Shown one piece after another: positions 47,930-59,646 of a stretch of 64,000 nt of DNA. The stretch is from Chytridium lagenaria (Eukaryota; Chytridiomycota; Chytridiomycetes; Chytridiales; Chytridiaceae). A program made the translations under genes and the position numbers. The stretch covers positions 124,001 to 188,000 of the forward strand of contig JAHLKC010000052.1 of the NCBI GenBank assembly GCA_025449115.1, read 5' to 3'. Position 1 is the stretch's first letter. Every line of letters starts with the position of its first letter. The notes under the pieces were generated by a model. It made no database searches, was not told the DNA's origin, and saw only the letters and a list, made by a program, of their open reading frames with translations.

Positions 47930-50900
47930 CCCCCCAGGTTTGGAAGCTCGGTAGCTTGCAAAGATGCAAGTTGACGCATGCCGAGGGATTCTCTATGTTT
48001 GAGAAAAATGGTTGGAGCGAGTGCTTTGGTAAAAATGTCAGCGATGTTGTCGGTGGTGCCGACTGCCTTACTTGAAAGAAGTTCTGTTCAACTAATTCGC
48101 GTATATAGTGTACGGAACGTCGAATATGCTTGGTTTTCTCGTGATGTTCAGGATTGTACGCGAGGTGAATGGCTGACTTGTTGTCGTTGTAAAGGTTAAC
48201 AGGATTTAGCGTGACGCCAAGTTCTTCAAGAAGTTTGAAGATCCAAACAATCTCTCGTGCACTCTCAGAAACGGTTTGATATTCTGCTTCTGCGGTTGAG
48301 AGAGAGATGGTTCCTAACTTCCAACTTCGCCATGAAACCAGGTTCCTCCAAAGAAGAACGCGTACCCGACTTGGGACTTGCTGTCGTCTGGATCGGACTG
48401 AAAGGATGCATCGCAGAAACCGACGACGGCATTGTGTCCCTCATTTGTATAAAGGATGCCTAAGTCACGAGTGCTCCAGACGTAACGGAAGATACGTTCA
48501 ACCGTTCTCCAGTGTGTTTGGGAAGGATTTCCCATGTGTCTTGCCGCAACAGAGACGGAGTAGCTTATGTCGGGTCGAGTTTGGGTTGCTAAGTACATCA
48601 ACGCACCCACAACTTGAGCATATGGACCGCTGGAGGCTTCTTCGCTCGGTTTCTTGCGGAAGATCTTGGTCGTGGAGTTCATGGGAGTGGACTCGGGGGT
48701 AAGGTGTGTGTCCGAGAAGAAACGTCGTTTAAGTTCGTTGACGTACTTATGCTGGTGTAGCAGAAGTCCTTCTGGCACCTTGGTGAATTCGACACCTAGA
48801 CCAAAGCTGGCAGATCCAATGACCTTGACCTCGAAGCGGGCTTGTAAGTAGTCTAATGCCGTCTTAACGGCTTCGTCCGTTCCAAAGAAGAAAAGGTCGT
48901 CGACATATATGGCGATGAGAACACCAGGTGTGTCCAGAATGAAGAGGCAAGGGTCAGCGCAACTTGGAAGGAAACCAATTTCCTTCAAGTAATCTGTAAG
49001 GCATATATTCCAAACGCCGTCCAGCTTGCTTGGTGCCATATAGTGACTTGACGAGTAACCATACTCTCTTGGTGCCATCGCCGAAACCTTCAGGCTGTTC
49101 CATGTAGACGGCGTGGTCCATGTCGCCGTAAAGATACGCGGTAACCACGTCGGCCATGTGAACTTCGAGGCTGCGAGATACGGCAAAGCTGAAGAGCCAA
49201 CGGAGTGTTTCAGCACGAACTACGGGAGCGAAGGTCTCAAGGAAGTCAATCCCGTACTTCTGCGTGAATCCTTTGGCGACCAGTCTTGCCTTGTACCTTA
49301 TGGTTCCGTCGGGATTCTTCTTGAGGCGAAAAACCCACTTGGCGCCTATGACATGCTGACCTTGAGGTCTGTCTACGAGGGCGTAAACACTTCGAAGTTT
49401 GAGGGCTTCGATTTCAGCCATGCATGCGTTTCGCCATTCTTGACCATCGGGGTGAGAGAATGCTTCTTGTTCGGTTAATGGATCAGGTTGGTGTCTTGGT
49501 TCATAAGGTTCAGTAACCTTGGTGTTGTAGAGATGAGTTGGCTTCTTGACCTTGCGGCCAGAGCGAGTCCCATCCGTTGTTGGCATAACCTCGTCAATGC
49601 TGCGGTCACTATAGTTGCCGAGGTTGGATTCTTCGCTCTCGCTTGATGCTATTGAAGCGTCATCCAATAGGTTGGTGATGGGAATGGTTGCAGAAGTCCC
49701 GTCGTCCTCGCTTGTGGACTCGTCTGGTTTGGACCATAGAGATGTGTATCTCTCGTGTTCAGGGTTGGTTCCTGAATTTGTGGGTTCCAAGTCAGAGTCC
49801 GTGTCAACGTGGCTTGATTGTTGCCTTCCCCCCGGACGAGGGACGTTTGGAAACACGGGGGTCGTGAGGAGGTGGACGATTCTCACGGGAACGCTGTAAG
49901 TATAAGTTAATAATTGAAATATAATGAAATAATAAACAAAATTAAGCTTTTTGTGAGAAAAAGAGTATATTAATGGATGATGCGGGCATAAGAGCCAAAC
50001 AACTTTGCGATGTTTTCCACTCATTAACTACAACATAAAGGTATGTGCTCTGTGGCTACACATGTCAATCCACAATATTGATATTTTTCATAAGGTAAAT
50101 TATTTTCTGAAGTTTATCAAGCAATACCTTAGCGGTAAGGGTGGTTGAAGCGAATTCTTGCTCATCCTCGCTAGTGGAGTCGATCTCGACGTTATCTTGT
50201 TCATCTGCACATGAAAGACAAGGTGAGAAGATGAGAAGAAGCATTGACACGGTTTGTAGTTACCATTAATAAACTGCAAAGGTTCCCTCATGTGAGAGTG
50301 CGAGAAGACGCGGTGCAATCTTTGAGCCGTAGATTGCGGGAAAACGGCGATCAAAGAAATCGCAGTTTTTGAGGTGAGCCGCATGCTCATGGCCTGTGTG
50401 GATGTCGAGGACGATTGCTTTGGAGGAGCTTTCGAGGCCGACAAAGATGTTCTTGGCCATGCGAGGCGCCATGCGGTGAGTGCGGTTGATTTTAGTGACA
50501 TGAATGCCTACTAAACAACCAAAAGGATGAAGATCTTGAAGAGTGGGTTGCTTGCCGTAGAGTGCTTCATGTGGAGAGAGAGCGCCTTTCTTGGTGGATG
50601 GTATGAGGTTATGGAGATATGCGGCATGGTTGACTGCATAACCCCAACACCAAAGAGGAAGGCGGCATTGAAGCATGAGGGCGAGAGCTTTCGTGAAGAT
50701 GGTGCGGATATGGCGTTCAGCGACGCCGTTCATCCAAGATGAGTCGGCATCAGTCCATGTAGGTTTGATGCCACTCTTTTCGCACCAACTAACGAAGTCG
50801 TTATTCTTCATTCTTTAGCTTGATCGGCGCGTAGTTCAGTGACGATGGGATCTTCAGGAGTGTGATGAAATTCTCGTCGAAGTGTTTCGATGAGAGTGAT

Positions 50901-52130
50901 GACCCTGTCAGCAAGCTGGCTTTTGGTAGGGAGTAGACTGACCCAAACAAACGAGGTTGATGAGTCAACGATGACTGCAACCGTGGTGCTGCCCTTGTGG
51001 GGTGCTTGACTCGGTCCGAATCCGAGGTCCACGTGTATACGCTGAAGACGTCGAAGTTGAGCTCTTGTGGAGTCATTCTTGGAGGTCTTGCGTTGTCGTG
51101 TTGAGGAACAAACGGTGCAAGGGTCGAGTGCGTCTAAGTACCGTACCAGTGCCTTTGATCCGATGCCGTAAGCTTGTTTCTTGCGAAGCATGCGCTTCAT
51201 TACTTGCCGTGATGGGTGACCGAGTGAGGTGTGAAGTTTCTCAAGTTCTCGTTCCATGACGGTTTGGTTGGCAAGATCGAATTGCCCATCAGCATGGAAC
51301 GAGGAGAAGTCGTTGGAGTCAACGATGTGGTGATTGCTCCAAATGTTGGTGGGAGCTCGAGTCCTTGAGGGGAAAGCGAGAGGATCATTAAGCCTGAAGG
51401 GGAATCAATGATTTCTGCTACTTCACCGTCACCTGGTCTTGTGAGGAAAGACCCTCCTGGACCATCTTGCATGTAGAGTCCAGCATCTCGAAGAGTGTTC
51501 CTTGAGACTAAACGGACGCGTATGCTGGGAACATACAGAGCAGGGAATTGGATGGGATGGCCAAGGTTTGTGAAGCCTTTGACGATCCCAAGCATTTCAC
51601 TTTGTTCACCAGCAAAGGCACCGTCAACGCCAGCGCGATACGGTGTTGGGTCTTGGAGGTCCTCGAGGAACGGGGTGAGAGCTTGGTCGGTGAGTCCTGT
51701 GTCAAATGCCCATTGACTCACGCCGTCGTCAAGGTCCGGTGGATACGAAACTTGCAACTTGAAGGGCGTCAATGTTGACAGCGGCAAAGAAAGCAAAGCG
51801 GGGTCTCTTGGGAGGTATGCTAGAAGTATCAATCTTTCGTTTGCCGTGATCTTGTCGTTCGACGACTTCAATTACTGGGAAGGTCTCGTTCCTTGACTGG
51901 ACGTGGTTGACTTGGGTTTTGCGCACAGACGACGAGTTCTTGAGTTCCGAGAGTTGCTCCTTGAGTTCGTTCACCGTTGTGAGTAAGGCTTGCATGGTTC
52001 CCTTGTAGCCTGTCTGGGTGTGCGAGACGGTCTTGGTACCAGCAACTTAGACAGTCGATGGAGATTGCCCTTTGGTGTTGCAGGCAACGCAAGTTAGGTC
52101 TTTGCAGACTCAAGCGTCGAGGCTTGGTCA
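47930..52130 (-). CDS. Copia Pol (protease, integrase, reverse transcriptase, RNase H), interrupted
   Basis: A degenerate zinc knuckle (CVACNTKGQ) is followed by protease with WAFDTG. Then the GAG-pre-integrase zinc site (H..LGHPS..CTVC) and the integrase with DDE residues in HVDLGF, ELRADQAKE and GVAERHIRTI. The RT has KWVFRLKKNPDGTIRYKARLV, VVRAETLRWLF, VTAYLYGDM and the catalytic IYVDDLFFF. RNase H has GFCDASF, STAEAEY and YNDNKSA. These enzymes copy the RNA to cDNA and insert it. Frame changes occur near 50810, 49825 (G6), 48960-49000 and 48315. Segments 50205-50263 and 49894-50127 have GT..AG ends and look like introns. All catalytic motifs are present but no intact frame exists. Confidence 0.88.
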
Positions 52131-52329
52131 TTCTTTGAGTTGGCCGAATGTAAAGCCGGTCGAGTGCACGGAGTTTGGTCCTGCCTTGGCGATCAGCTTT
52201 GCATCTGGGTGCAACTGGTGGAGTCTGTCCTTGCCTTGACCTTTGCCTTGTTTTCCTTGCGCTTGAGTTTTTCCTTGCGGAGGACCAGAGTTGGTTACCG
52301 ACAACACGAGGGTTTTGAGTCGGAGTTAG

Positions 52330-53270
52330 TGCGATTGTGAATGCTCACGAACGACTCCATGCTTTTCAGCATTGTGAAGAATTACATGATTCACATGGCC
52401 TATGGCTCATAAGGACATTCCGTCTAAGTCCGTTGAGTTCCGTTATATCCCGCGTCGACGCGTATATTTACGCGTCATATTGAATCCTCCCTTCTTTTCC
52501 CTTTGGGTTTTTTATATATATACTTTTTCCCCACGTTTATAGGGTTTTTATTGAAGGAGGTAGCGCGCATATGTGCCGTTTATATGTGTGTGCATATGTT
52601 GTGTCTATTATTTATTTGTATTTTGTGTATTACTTTAATAGGAGAGATTTCTTGATTTAATTTGTACCTTGTTGAATTAAGTAGTTGATATTGAGTTGAT
52701 CCCCCATCCTCTATCACCACGCGCGTGGCCTCGCGGCGTGATCTCCCCTTCACTCTTAGTTGGATGACAGTCGACCCCTCTGCCCCCTTACCACCTGGTG
52801 AAGCTGCAATCCGGCCGTTTGAGACGGAAGGCTGTGATGGAATCCCTCCTCATTCACAGTGTCCTTTAGTCGAGGCTTGGTCAGCTACATTCCACCTCTG
52901 GTGCTCTCTGACCCGATGATCAGGCGCTAACGGCAGGCAATGAGTGAGGTTACCCTGTTCTAAGCTCTGAGAGGCAAACGAGAGCCCATGTTCCAAAAGG
53001 TGCCATAGTAGGATGGCATGGAGACTTATAGCCATCCCCGATCGCCAGGAGACGATCTGGTGCTGATATTGGTTTAGCAGCAAGGTAAGTCGATAATGAA
53101 GATACTAAACACGTTCCCTTCTCCCTTTACATAAGCAGAACCTCGTGATCACTCACCCACACCATCGCCAAACAACAACAACATCACTTAGATTCAGGAG
53201 TACATCCTGTCCCTAGGTGCTCTGTGGACTTGCTCTGCTGGAGCAACTCCTTTACTCTTCTCCCCTACCC
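52330..53270. other. Non-coding spacer between gag and the pol region of the copia element
   Basis: About 0.9 kb without a credible frame separates gag from the Q/K/G-rich segment (PPQGKTQAQGKQGKGQGK) near 52240-52300. An inverted repeat, CCCTACC..TAG/CTAGGTAGGG, at 53262-53290 marks the gag-side edge. It could be a nested insertion, although no second terminal repeat or duplication was found. Confidence 0.5.
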
Positions 53271-53891
53271 CTAGTCGAAGCTAGGTAGGGAGGGATGGGT
53301 CAAGAGAAGATCACAGCATGTTCTTGGTTGTTGTCTCCTTGGCGAGGTCATCACAGCGTGACGATGTCCAAATCGGGTTGATTTGCCGGCAATTCGGAGT
53401 GCCTTGATGAGATGCTCGCAAAGAAGACTTTCCGTGGCTTGCTCGGCTTGGTTGGCTTTGGACAAGGTGTCCCAAAGAGATCTCGCGCGAGAAATGAAGG
53501 ACACAGGCGTGTCTTTAGCCTCGTACTTGATGTCACGGAGCTTCTCGCGGAGTTCACCAACAGCCGAGGTGTTGTTCATGCCGTAGGTCTTCTTAAGGAA
53601 AAGAAGAAGTTTCCTTGCCGTCTTCGAAACCTCTGGAGGCGCCTCGTTGATGATCTTGAGGATGTCCCCAGAGACGTTGCTAAGGATAGCTTGGACAACC
53701 TTGGCGGAGTTCCTCATGCGCTTGTCGTATTTCCTGTGATTTTCGTCATAGTACGCAGTGGTGAAGACGCCCTTGAAACTCGAAGTTTGACGAGCAACCC
53801 AGTTCTTGACGCCGTTGATGAACGCGGGCCAATCAGACGGGTTGTTGAGCGGGACGATACCAATGTTCTTGAACGACTTGTCAGAGGACAT
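53271..53891 (-). CDS. Copia Gag (UBN2-type capsid)
   Basis: Begins MSSDKSFKNIGIVPLNNPSD. The frame covers WPAFINGVKNWV, a helical capsid core, TARKLLLFLKKTYG, LREKLRDIKYEAKDTPVSFI and ALR, the layout of copia Gag that coats element RNA. After about residue 165 the coding sense moves to another frame (LPANQPDLDIVTL), so the last ~40 residues of the open frame are probably spurious. The zinc-knuckle region lies about 1.2 kb downstream. Confidence 0.85.
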   Translation of the reverse strand: MSSDKSFKNIGIVPLNNPSDWPAFINGVKNWVARQTSSFKGVFTTAYYDENHRKYDKRMRNSAKVVQAILSNVSGDILKIINEAPPEVSKTARKLLLFLKKTYGMNNTSAVGELREKLRDIKYEAKDTPVSFISRARSLWDTLSKANQAEQATESLLCEHLIKALRIAGKSTRFGHRHAVMTSPRRQQPRTCCDLLLTHPSLPSFD

Positions 53892-54001
53892 AGCGACGCG
53901 ATGAAGAAACTTGAACGAGGGACGCGAGTGCGACTTTGAAGATGGAAGGGAGTGGGGTTCTCTTTAATGTACACGAGTGGTGTGCACTTGACTGCGAATC
54001 T

Positions 54002-54415
54002 GTGGAAAACACGAAAGGAAGTTTGTTTGCACCAAAAGTGTGAATAAAGAGTGGTTTATTAAGTAAGTTGAGTGAAAAGTTGGAGTGTGTCAACTAGAGG
54101 GAAAGCGCTTGCAAGTGCAAAAGGTAGTGTGAGGGAAAGGAGGTGAGTGCTCCTTTTATATGCGAGCGCTGTTCCCTTCAGAGTTGCTGCGGGCTGCTTC
54201 AAGGGAAGCGTACCGCCACTTTGGCGTTTTGAGACGACGGGTGAAGGGGGTGAGTTGAAAGGACAAAGTCAAATCAATGAGTGTAACCTGTTTATAACCC
54301 AATAAATCAGTATACTTGTGTAACTTGATTCTTTATTTGTTTTGTCTCCAAGGTTGGTATCCCAGGAGTCCGTCGGCCTTTGGAGGCGGCAACGGAACCT
54401 CACTGGTTTCCAACA
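54002..54415 (-). repeat. Copia 5' LTR
   Basis: 414 bp. Near-identical partner of 47515-47926. It carries the element's promoter by position; an AATAAA string lies in it on the plus strand, but no signal is assigned. Confidence 0.92.
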
Positions 54416-54756
54416 TGGAACATTTTGATCAAGTTTCGTGAGTGTGGCACTGGTGGAGTTTTTACGCAGAGTATCTTCATTCATCTACTTTTAGCGTCTT
54501 TGTGTGTGAAGTCACATTATATGTTTAGAGTTAAACAACTCTTTCCATAATATGGCAAGATGTGGTGTGGAAGATCTCTAATGCTGTTAATTATTACACA
54601 GCTGCTAACCACAATAAACTTGCACCTTACTAAAAAACCGAAAATACTCACAGTGTCTTGATGAATCAAAAATTTAAGGAAAAAGGTGAGGAACGTAGTT
54701 ATAGGATCAACTACAGATGTGTAAATAAATATGGAAAATACTTACGATAATATTGA
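54416..54756. other. Spacer between copia 5' LTR and right ~300-bp repeat
   Basis: AT-rich; no gene seen. Confidence 0.4.
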
Positions 54757-55050
54757 TTGATGGACTATCAAGCACAGAATAGGAGGAAAGATTAATAAAA
54801 AGGTATGATGTAGGTATGTGTCCTCTACATGGTCTATGGATTTCTTTACTGTCCACCTTCCTTCCCTCACGTCTATCGTAGATACCAATAAGATTTGTAA
54901 TAACAATATACCTTTAAAAGATGACACTTTTTGTTGTATGGGATACGCTACCAAGGTTCACTAAATATAGCAGTTATTGTAATAATTATAAGCGCATCCA
55001 CTATATTCCGAAAAGAACGTAAGCATGTAAATATTCCGAATAGAAAGACG
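54757..55050 (+). repeat. ~300-bp direct repeat, right copy
   Basis: Partner of 47216-47514 in the same orientation. After CCGAATAGAAAG it continues into unrelated single-copy sequence. It lies 341 bp outside the copia 5' LTR, unlike the left copy, which touches the element. Confidence 0.85.
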
Positions 55051-55580
55051 CGCGTCGTCCTCTGGATACTAAATCATGTAGACGTGGTAGCGCGTGTCTT
55101 TTTATTATAAAAACAGAAACTAAATATAACATTTGGTCGTGTTTGTAATGCAGGTCACAAAAGTGTCTGATTTTCCTTAAAAGGCAAACCATTGCTATTA
55201 GGGGTCCTTGACATATGTACTATAATTACTTGAATTAATCTTTGGATTCTCATTGGTCATGAATTGTATTGAGGATTGATTAAATGATGAATATTTATAT
55301 GATATTCATTCACTTGAAGCCTGTTTCTTTATCAAGAAAAAAAAGGGAGAGAGAGACGGACTCTGAGGAGTCCATCGCCTTTATTTGGTTAATAAGACGT
55401 CCTGGCATTGTGAGCAGTTCAACCTACTTGTATACCTCATCTCCTCTCGTCGACCATTCATCATCACTCGTCGTTGATCATCATCATTATCTCACCTCCA
55501 ATACCTAAATCATCGCTGTCAAGAATCATCAACACTAACCCCACCATCCACTTTCTCACCCGACCAACTCGACAAAAAGA
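55051..55580. other. Upstream region of the WSC/SAM gene
   Basis: AT-rich, then C/T-rich from about 55430 (likely promoter and 5' UTR). No gene seen. Confidence 0.4.
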
Positions 55581-58137
55581 ATGTCCACTTTTCCTCCCCC
55601 CATTTTATCCATCACTCCCAGCAAATGTGAATACGTGACCTGGTACGAGCCTCCCCCAAACACTGGTCTGACCTCCATGGCCTCGTGTGTGCAAACATGC
55701 CTCAATGAACGCAATGGCGACTCTACCCCCACCGGCCTCCCAAGACCCATCCAGGTCGGCGTTTCTCGTTCAAACGGTACAGAGTTCAGAGTCACGTGTG
55801 TATGTCCCAGGCAGCGCGGGTTACTTTGAAGTCTCCAGAGCTCCCAACGGAAGAAACTGCAACACGCCTTGCGCGCAAGGAAGCATTGCTTCAGGATATG
55901 CCCCGTACAGTTGCGGTTTCTTTCCTATCCCAACGAGACCGGGTATTCCTGGTACCATTAATTACCACAAACGTTGTATTTGGCTCATCTCCCTCTCCGT
56001 CTCCTTCCCCTTCCCCTTCTCCATCTCCATCTCCATCACCATCGCCATCACCAGATTCTACCACCATCACATCACCCCCTCCATCCTCATCCGTCTCTTC
56101 AACCCAAGTATTAACAACTTCCGTTGAAACCCTCGTCTTGACCTCCACCCTTTCTGGAACCGTTGTCACGTTTTTGAGCACGAGGACATTTACTGGCGTC
56201 ACGGATGTAGCTGGGAGTTCCTGTCATCACTGATTCCAGTGGAAATGGAAATCCCACCATTGGTACCGTGGAAGCCACTGGTCTAGCCCCGGTTCAATCG
56301 TCTTCTGGTACGCCCGTCAATGTGGTATGTATTTTATTTTCATCCTTTACCCATCCCGCTGCTAACCTTCCCTCTCTCTGTAATGTCAGCCCGTCGTCGT
56401 CGGCGCATCCCTCGCCTCTGTCGCCGTGCTAGCAGCTGCAGCTACCGTTCTTTACTTGAAGATGAAACCGCGTGTCCCGAAAGTTCCTCTTCCTTTGCGT
56501 CAAACCGGCAGCACCTCCTACCACTACTACTACACCTGCGCAACCAGGGCAGCCTAATCAGCATTTGCAGCATCATCATCATCATCATCATCATCCTGGG
56601 ACTGGTGGAGGTGGTGGTAGCTATGGACCGGCACAACCACCTGGAGGAGGAGGAGGTGCAGGAGGGGGCGGTGCTGGAGGAGGAGGAGGAGGGGTGGTGG
56701 TGCTGGAGGAGGAGGTGGTGCTGGAGGAGGAGGAGTGCTGGAGGAGGAGGAGGTGCTGGAGGGGGCGGTGCTGGAGGAGGAGGTGGAGCGGGAGGTGGCG
56801 GAAGCAACGTTCCCGTTACCGGAGGAGAATCATCATGGGGTCAATCCGGCGGCGGCAGCAGCGCTCCCACAAACGTCCCAGGTACAGAATCCACCTGGGG
56901 TCAATCCGGCGGAGGCGCCAGCGCTCCTACCGCCCCCACCGGTGCAGAATCATCTTGGGGCACCAGCGCAACTCAACCCACCGTCCCCGTCGATCCCTCC
57001 GCAGGCGTCTCATCCCCGCTCCCGCTCCCACAGCTCCCTCAAACGTCCCCGCTGGCGGTCCCACTGGCGCCGAATCTGTCCCCACAGGCAACGGCGACTT
57101 CCTCTCAAACCTCACCGACCCCTCCACCATTGCTCAAACCGCCACTCCCAACATTCTAGGCGCCATTGGCCGTATCGCCCGCAAAAAAAGCGAAGAAGAT
57201 CGACGAAAAGCCCTTCAAGCCACCGCAGGCGTTCACACTCTTCCCCCTGATTTCTCGGGAACTACACAGGTTATTACCATGGATCCCCTTACACCGTCCT
57301 CAAAACCCTTATGCAAATCAAGCCGAATACATGGCGTCCGCAGAGTACCAGGCGGCGTATAATGAATACTTGAGACAGTATGCGCAGTATGAGAGAGACA
57401 TGGTGGCGTATCAGGAACAGTCAGAGGCGGCAGCGGTGGGGTCTTCGTTCTTCCCTGATCAACCTTATGATGAGGTCGCGGGGCAAAACTATGCAAAGGA
57501 GAAGTCGGGGCATCATGGACAGGGAGCTTTGTTTGGGGCGCATACGCAACAGGGGTCTTCGAGCGCATCGGCTTATGATGGGAAACCGATTGTGAACGAT
57601 AGGGTGTATGGAGGGGATGTGAAGGTGCCTTTTGCGAATACTGGAGATGTCAAGGTGCCCTTTTTCGACGACGACTACGACGGCTTTGGAGCTGGAGAAG
57701 AAACGGTTAATGTATGAGCAGCCTTATGTGGAGATGGAGAAGGTTGTCGTGCCATTGACAAGGGTTGCACCACCTAGGACTTGGAGTGGAAGCGTTACAG
57801 CAGGGGTAATTTTCTTTCAATATATTTCTGGAATTGTTCTTTTTTTTTTTTTTGGTATACTTTTACTAATGGACATGTGTAGAATGCGCTTTCGTGGACT
57901 TCTGATCAAGTGCGAAATTTCTTGCTGGGAAAGGGTTCACGCCTGATGTTGTTGCGGCGTTTGCAGGTACGATTTCTCCTCCTGTGTCGAATTGTAACGT
58001 ACTTTTTTTTTGGTTAGTTCAACGTATTGACGGACTCGTGTTCCTTGCCACTCACCGACGCTGATCTTGTGAGAAGGAGGATTGGGAATGAGAAAGTTAG
58101 GGAACGGATTTTGGAGGTTGTGGAGGAGGTGAAAAGT
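55581..58137 (+). CDS. WSC-like ectodomain - TM - SAM domain membrane protein
   Basis: Exons about 55581-56324, 56390-57805, 57883-57966 and 58018 to at least 58137. The N-terminal region has the Cys spacing of a WSC/wall-sensor domain (KCEYVTWY, SCVQTCLNE, VTCVC, NCNTPC, YSC). It is followed by a Ser-Pro repeat (55990-56055), a Ser/Thr-rich stalk and a TM segment VVVGASLASVAVLAAAATVLYL with a basic stop-transfer (KMKPRVPK). The cytosolic part is Gly-rich (56590-56800), with WGQSGGG-type repeats and a Gln/Tyr-rich region. It ends in a SAM domain: WTSDQVRNFLLGKGFTPDVV, IDGLVFL, LTDADLVRRRIG, VRERILEVVEEV. WSC sensors report wall stress; SAM domains recruit MAPK-cascade partners. No signal peptide is evident at this start, and one-base shifts occur near 55810, 55920, 56220, 57230, 57710 and 58050. 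Later exons may exist. Confidence 0.65.
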
Positions 58138-59646
58138 AAGAAGGTAGTCTGGTTTTTGTGTAGAGGAATATTTCCAAATTTTGGGAATGTTCTATATCAA
58201 GTTGTGTCCTTTCCTTTCTTTAAGTTCCTTTTCTTTGGGTGGACGCGGTGTTTTCGGTTTCAAGTGGATCTTTTTCCTCTCTTTTTCGATACTGTTCCAT
58301 CTCCCCCTTTTTTTTCTTTTTTCTGTTCCAGTTGTTTTCCTTTCCGTCTTTTTTTTCTGTGAAAAGAATGTATCGTGTCGGTTTTTTTTTTTTAATTGCT
58401 CTCGTCCCCTGGTGGGAAAGCGGAGATGATATAACGCCCTTCCCATATTTTTTTTTCATTTGTGTTTGGCTGTTGTTCACTTTATATGATGATGGGTCTT
58501 TTGAGGGTGGGGATTCTACATTTGTGTTTATAAGTAATCAGTAGATCTGGATATCAGCTTCTATGAAGCAATGAATAACATTGAAGTATACATTCCATTT
58601 AGGGACCCCTCTTAATGAAATATGACATGCCGGGCCAGTTCCGGAGGATTATAGTAATTCTGATAGAAGATAGGAAAATGCTGCTACAGAAAGTTTACAA
58701 AATATGACTATCAGACTCACCCTTCTCACCATTCAACTTCTTTCATCGTAATTACGCGTGGGCAGCGGAATATCGTCCGGCGAAATCCATGACACAATAT
58801 ATCGAAGATCCCTTTACCTTTCAAATTCCTCACAGATACTACTTTATTTGGCTCAATAACGCTTTCACCCCGTATAGAGTGAACCCATTCTATCGCGTTT
58901 CACATTCACCTTTCGTATGCGAAAGCTTTGTTAAAATATTAGCAGGAGAAAATGGAGGGATTACCACTGAACTGCCCAATATAGCCTTAGGAAAAGGATT
59001 TGTAAGACGGTTTTGATGAATTAGCGTCTATTTCGTCACCTCCCTCTCGTCCCCGGTTCGGGTGGGCTGGTGTATTTGGTGAGAAGATCTGGTATATATC
59101 ATCGGCCGTAATCTGCGTAAAAAGGCACCGGCCACTAGATTCACGAATGAGAAAGTAAAGAAAAAAAATATACAATTTATAGGTGCACCCTGTCTTCCCT
59201 GTATACTACTCTTAAGTGCTTTTTTATCGTGCGTGCTCTCGATTGATTGTAAAGGCGCGAAACTGTATGGTTGTCTAAGTCCCAAAATTGTTTTCAAACT
59301 GACCTGGCCATAAAACTTCAATTAGGATAATGTCATAATACACAAAGTTGAGAATTGCAGATTAGGGTCGAAACGAAGTTTACATATTGAGAGGAGAATG
59401 ATGTCCGAACGACAGTGACCAGGTCATTATCGTGACGAGCTTTCAGAAGGTCTGCAGAGAGCTGCAAGTTTTAGATCTCCTGCTGATTATTGTTAAGAGA
59501 AATCGTACGGAGTGTGAGCAATCGCACGGGCTTACTGTGTACAGGTATTTGCAATATGGTGGACTGAGCCGATTGCCCAAAGATCATCGCAACAACACTG
59601 TATTAATAACTACGCGTCACTGTAAAATTTTGGATCCAATTCCATC
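58138..59646. other. Intergenic region, no confident gene
   Basis: T-rich to about 58420, then mixed. A 75-aa plus-strand frame at 58789-59016 has no recognisable domain. It includes the promoter side of the PI31 gene. Confidence 0.4.

Larger units (their letters stand above)
47515..54415 (-). mobile_element. Ty1/copia LTR retrotransposon, near full length
   Basis: LTRs at 47515-47926 and 54002-54415 differ by only a few bases, so insertion is recent. The element is read right to left: gag, protease, integrase, reverse transcriptase, RNase H, the Pseudoviridae (copia) order. A polypurine tract (GGGGGGAAG on the minus strand, 47927-47935) directly precedes the 3' LTR. No matching 5-bp target-site duplication is visible at the two outer ends. 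Several frame shifts and two intron-like segments break the polyprotein. Confidence 0.93.

Noticed and set aside
52725..52919. Plus-strand 64-aa frame in the copia spacer
   Set aside because: No family resemblance and no supporting context; more likely random.
59028..59175. tRNA-like string with CCGGTTCGGGTGGG
   Set aside because: No matching A box or cloverleaf could be drawn around it.
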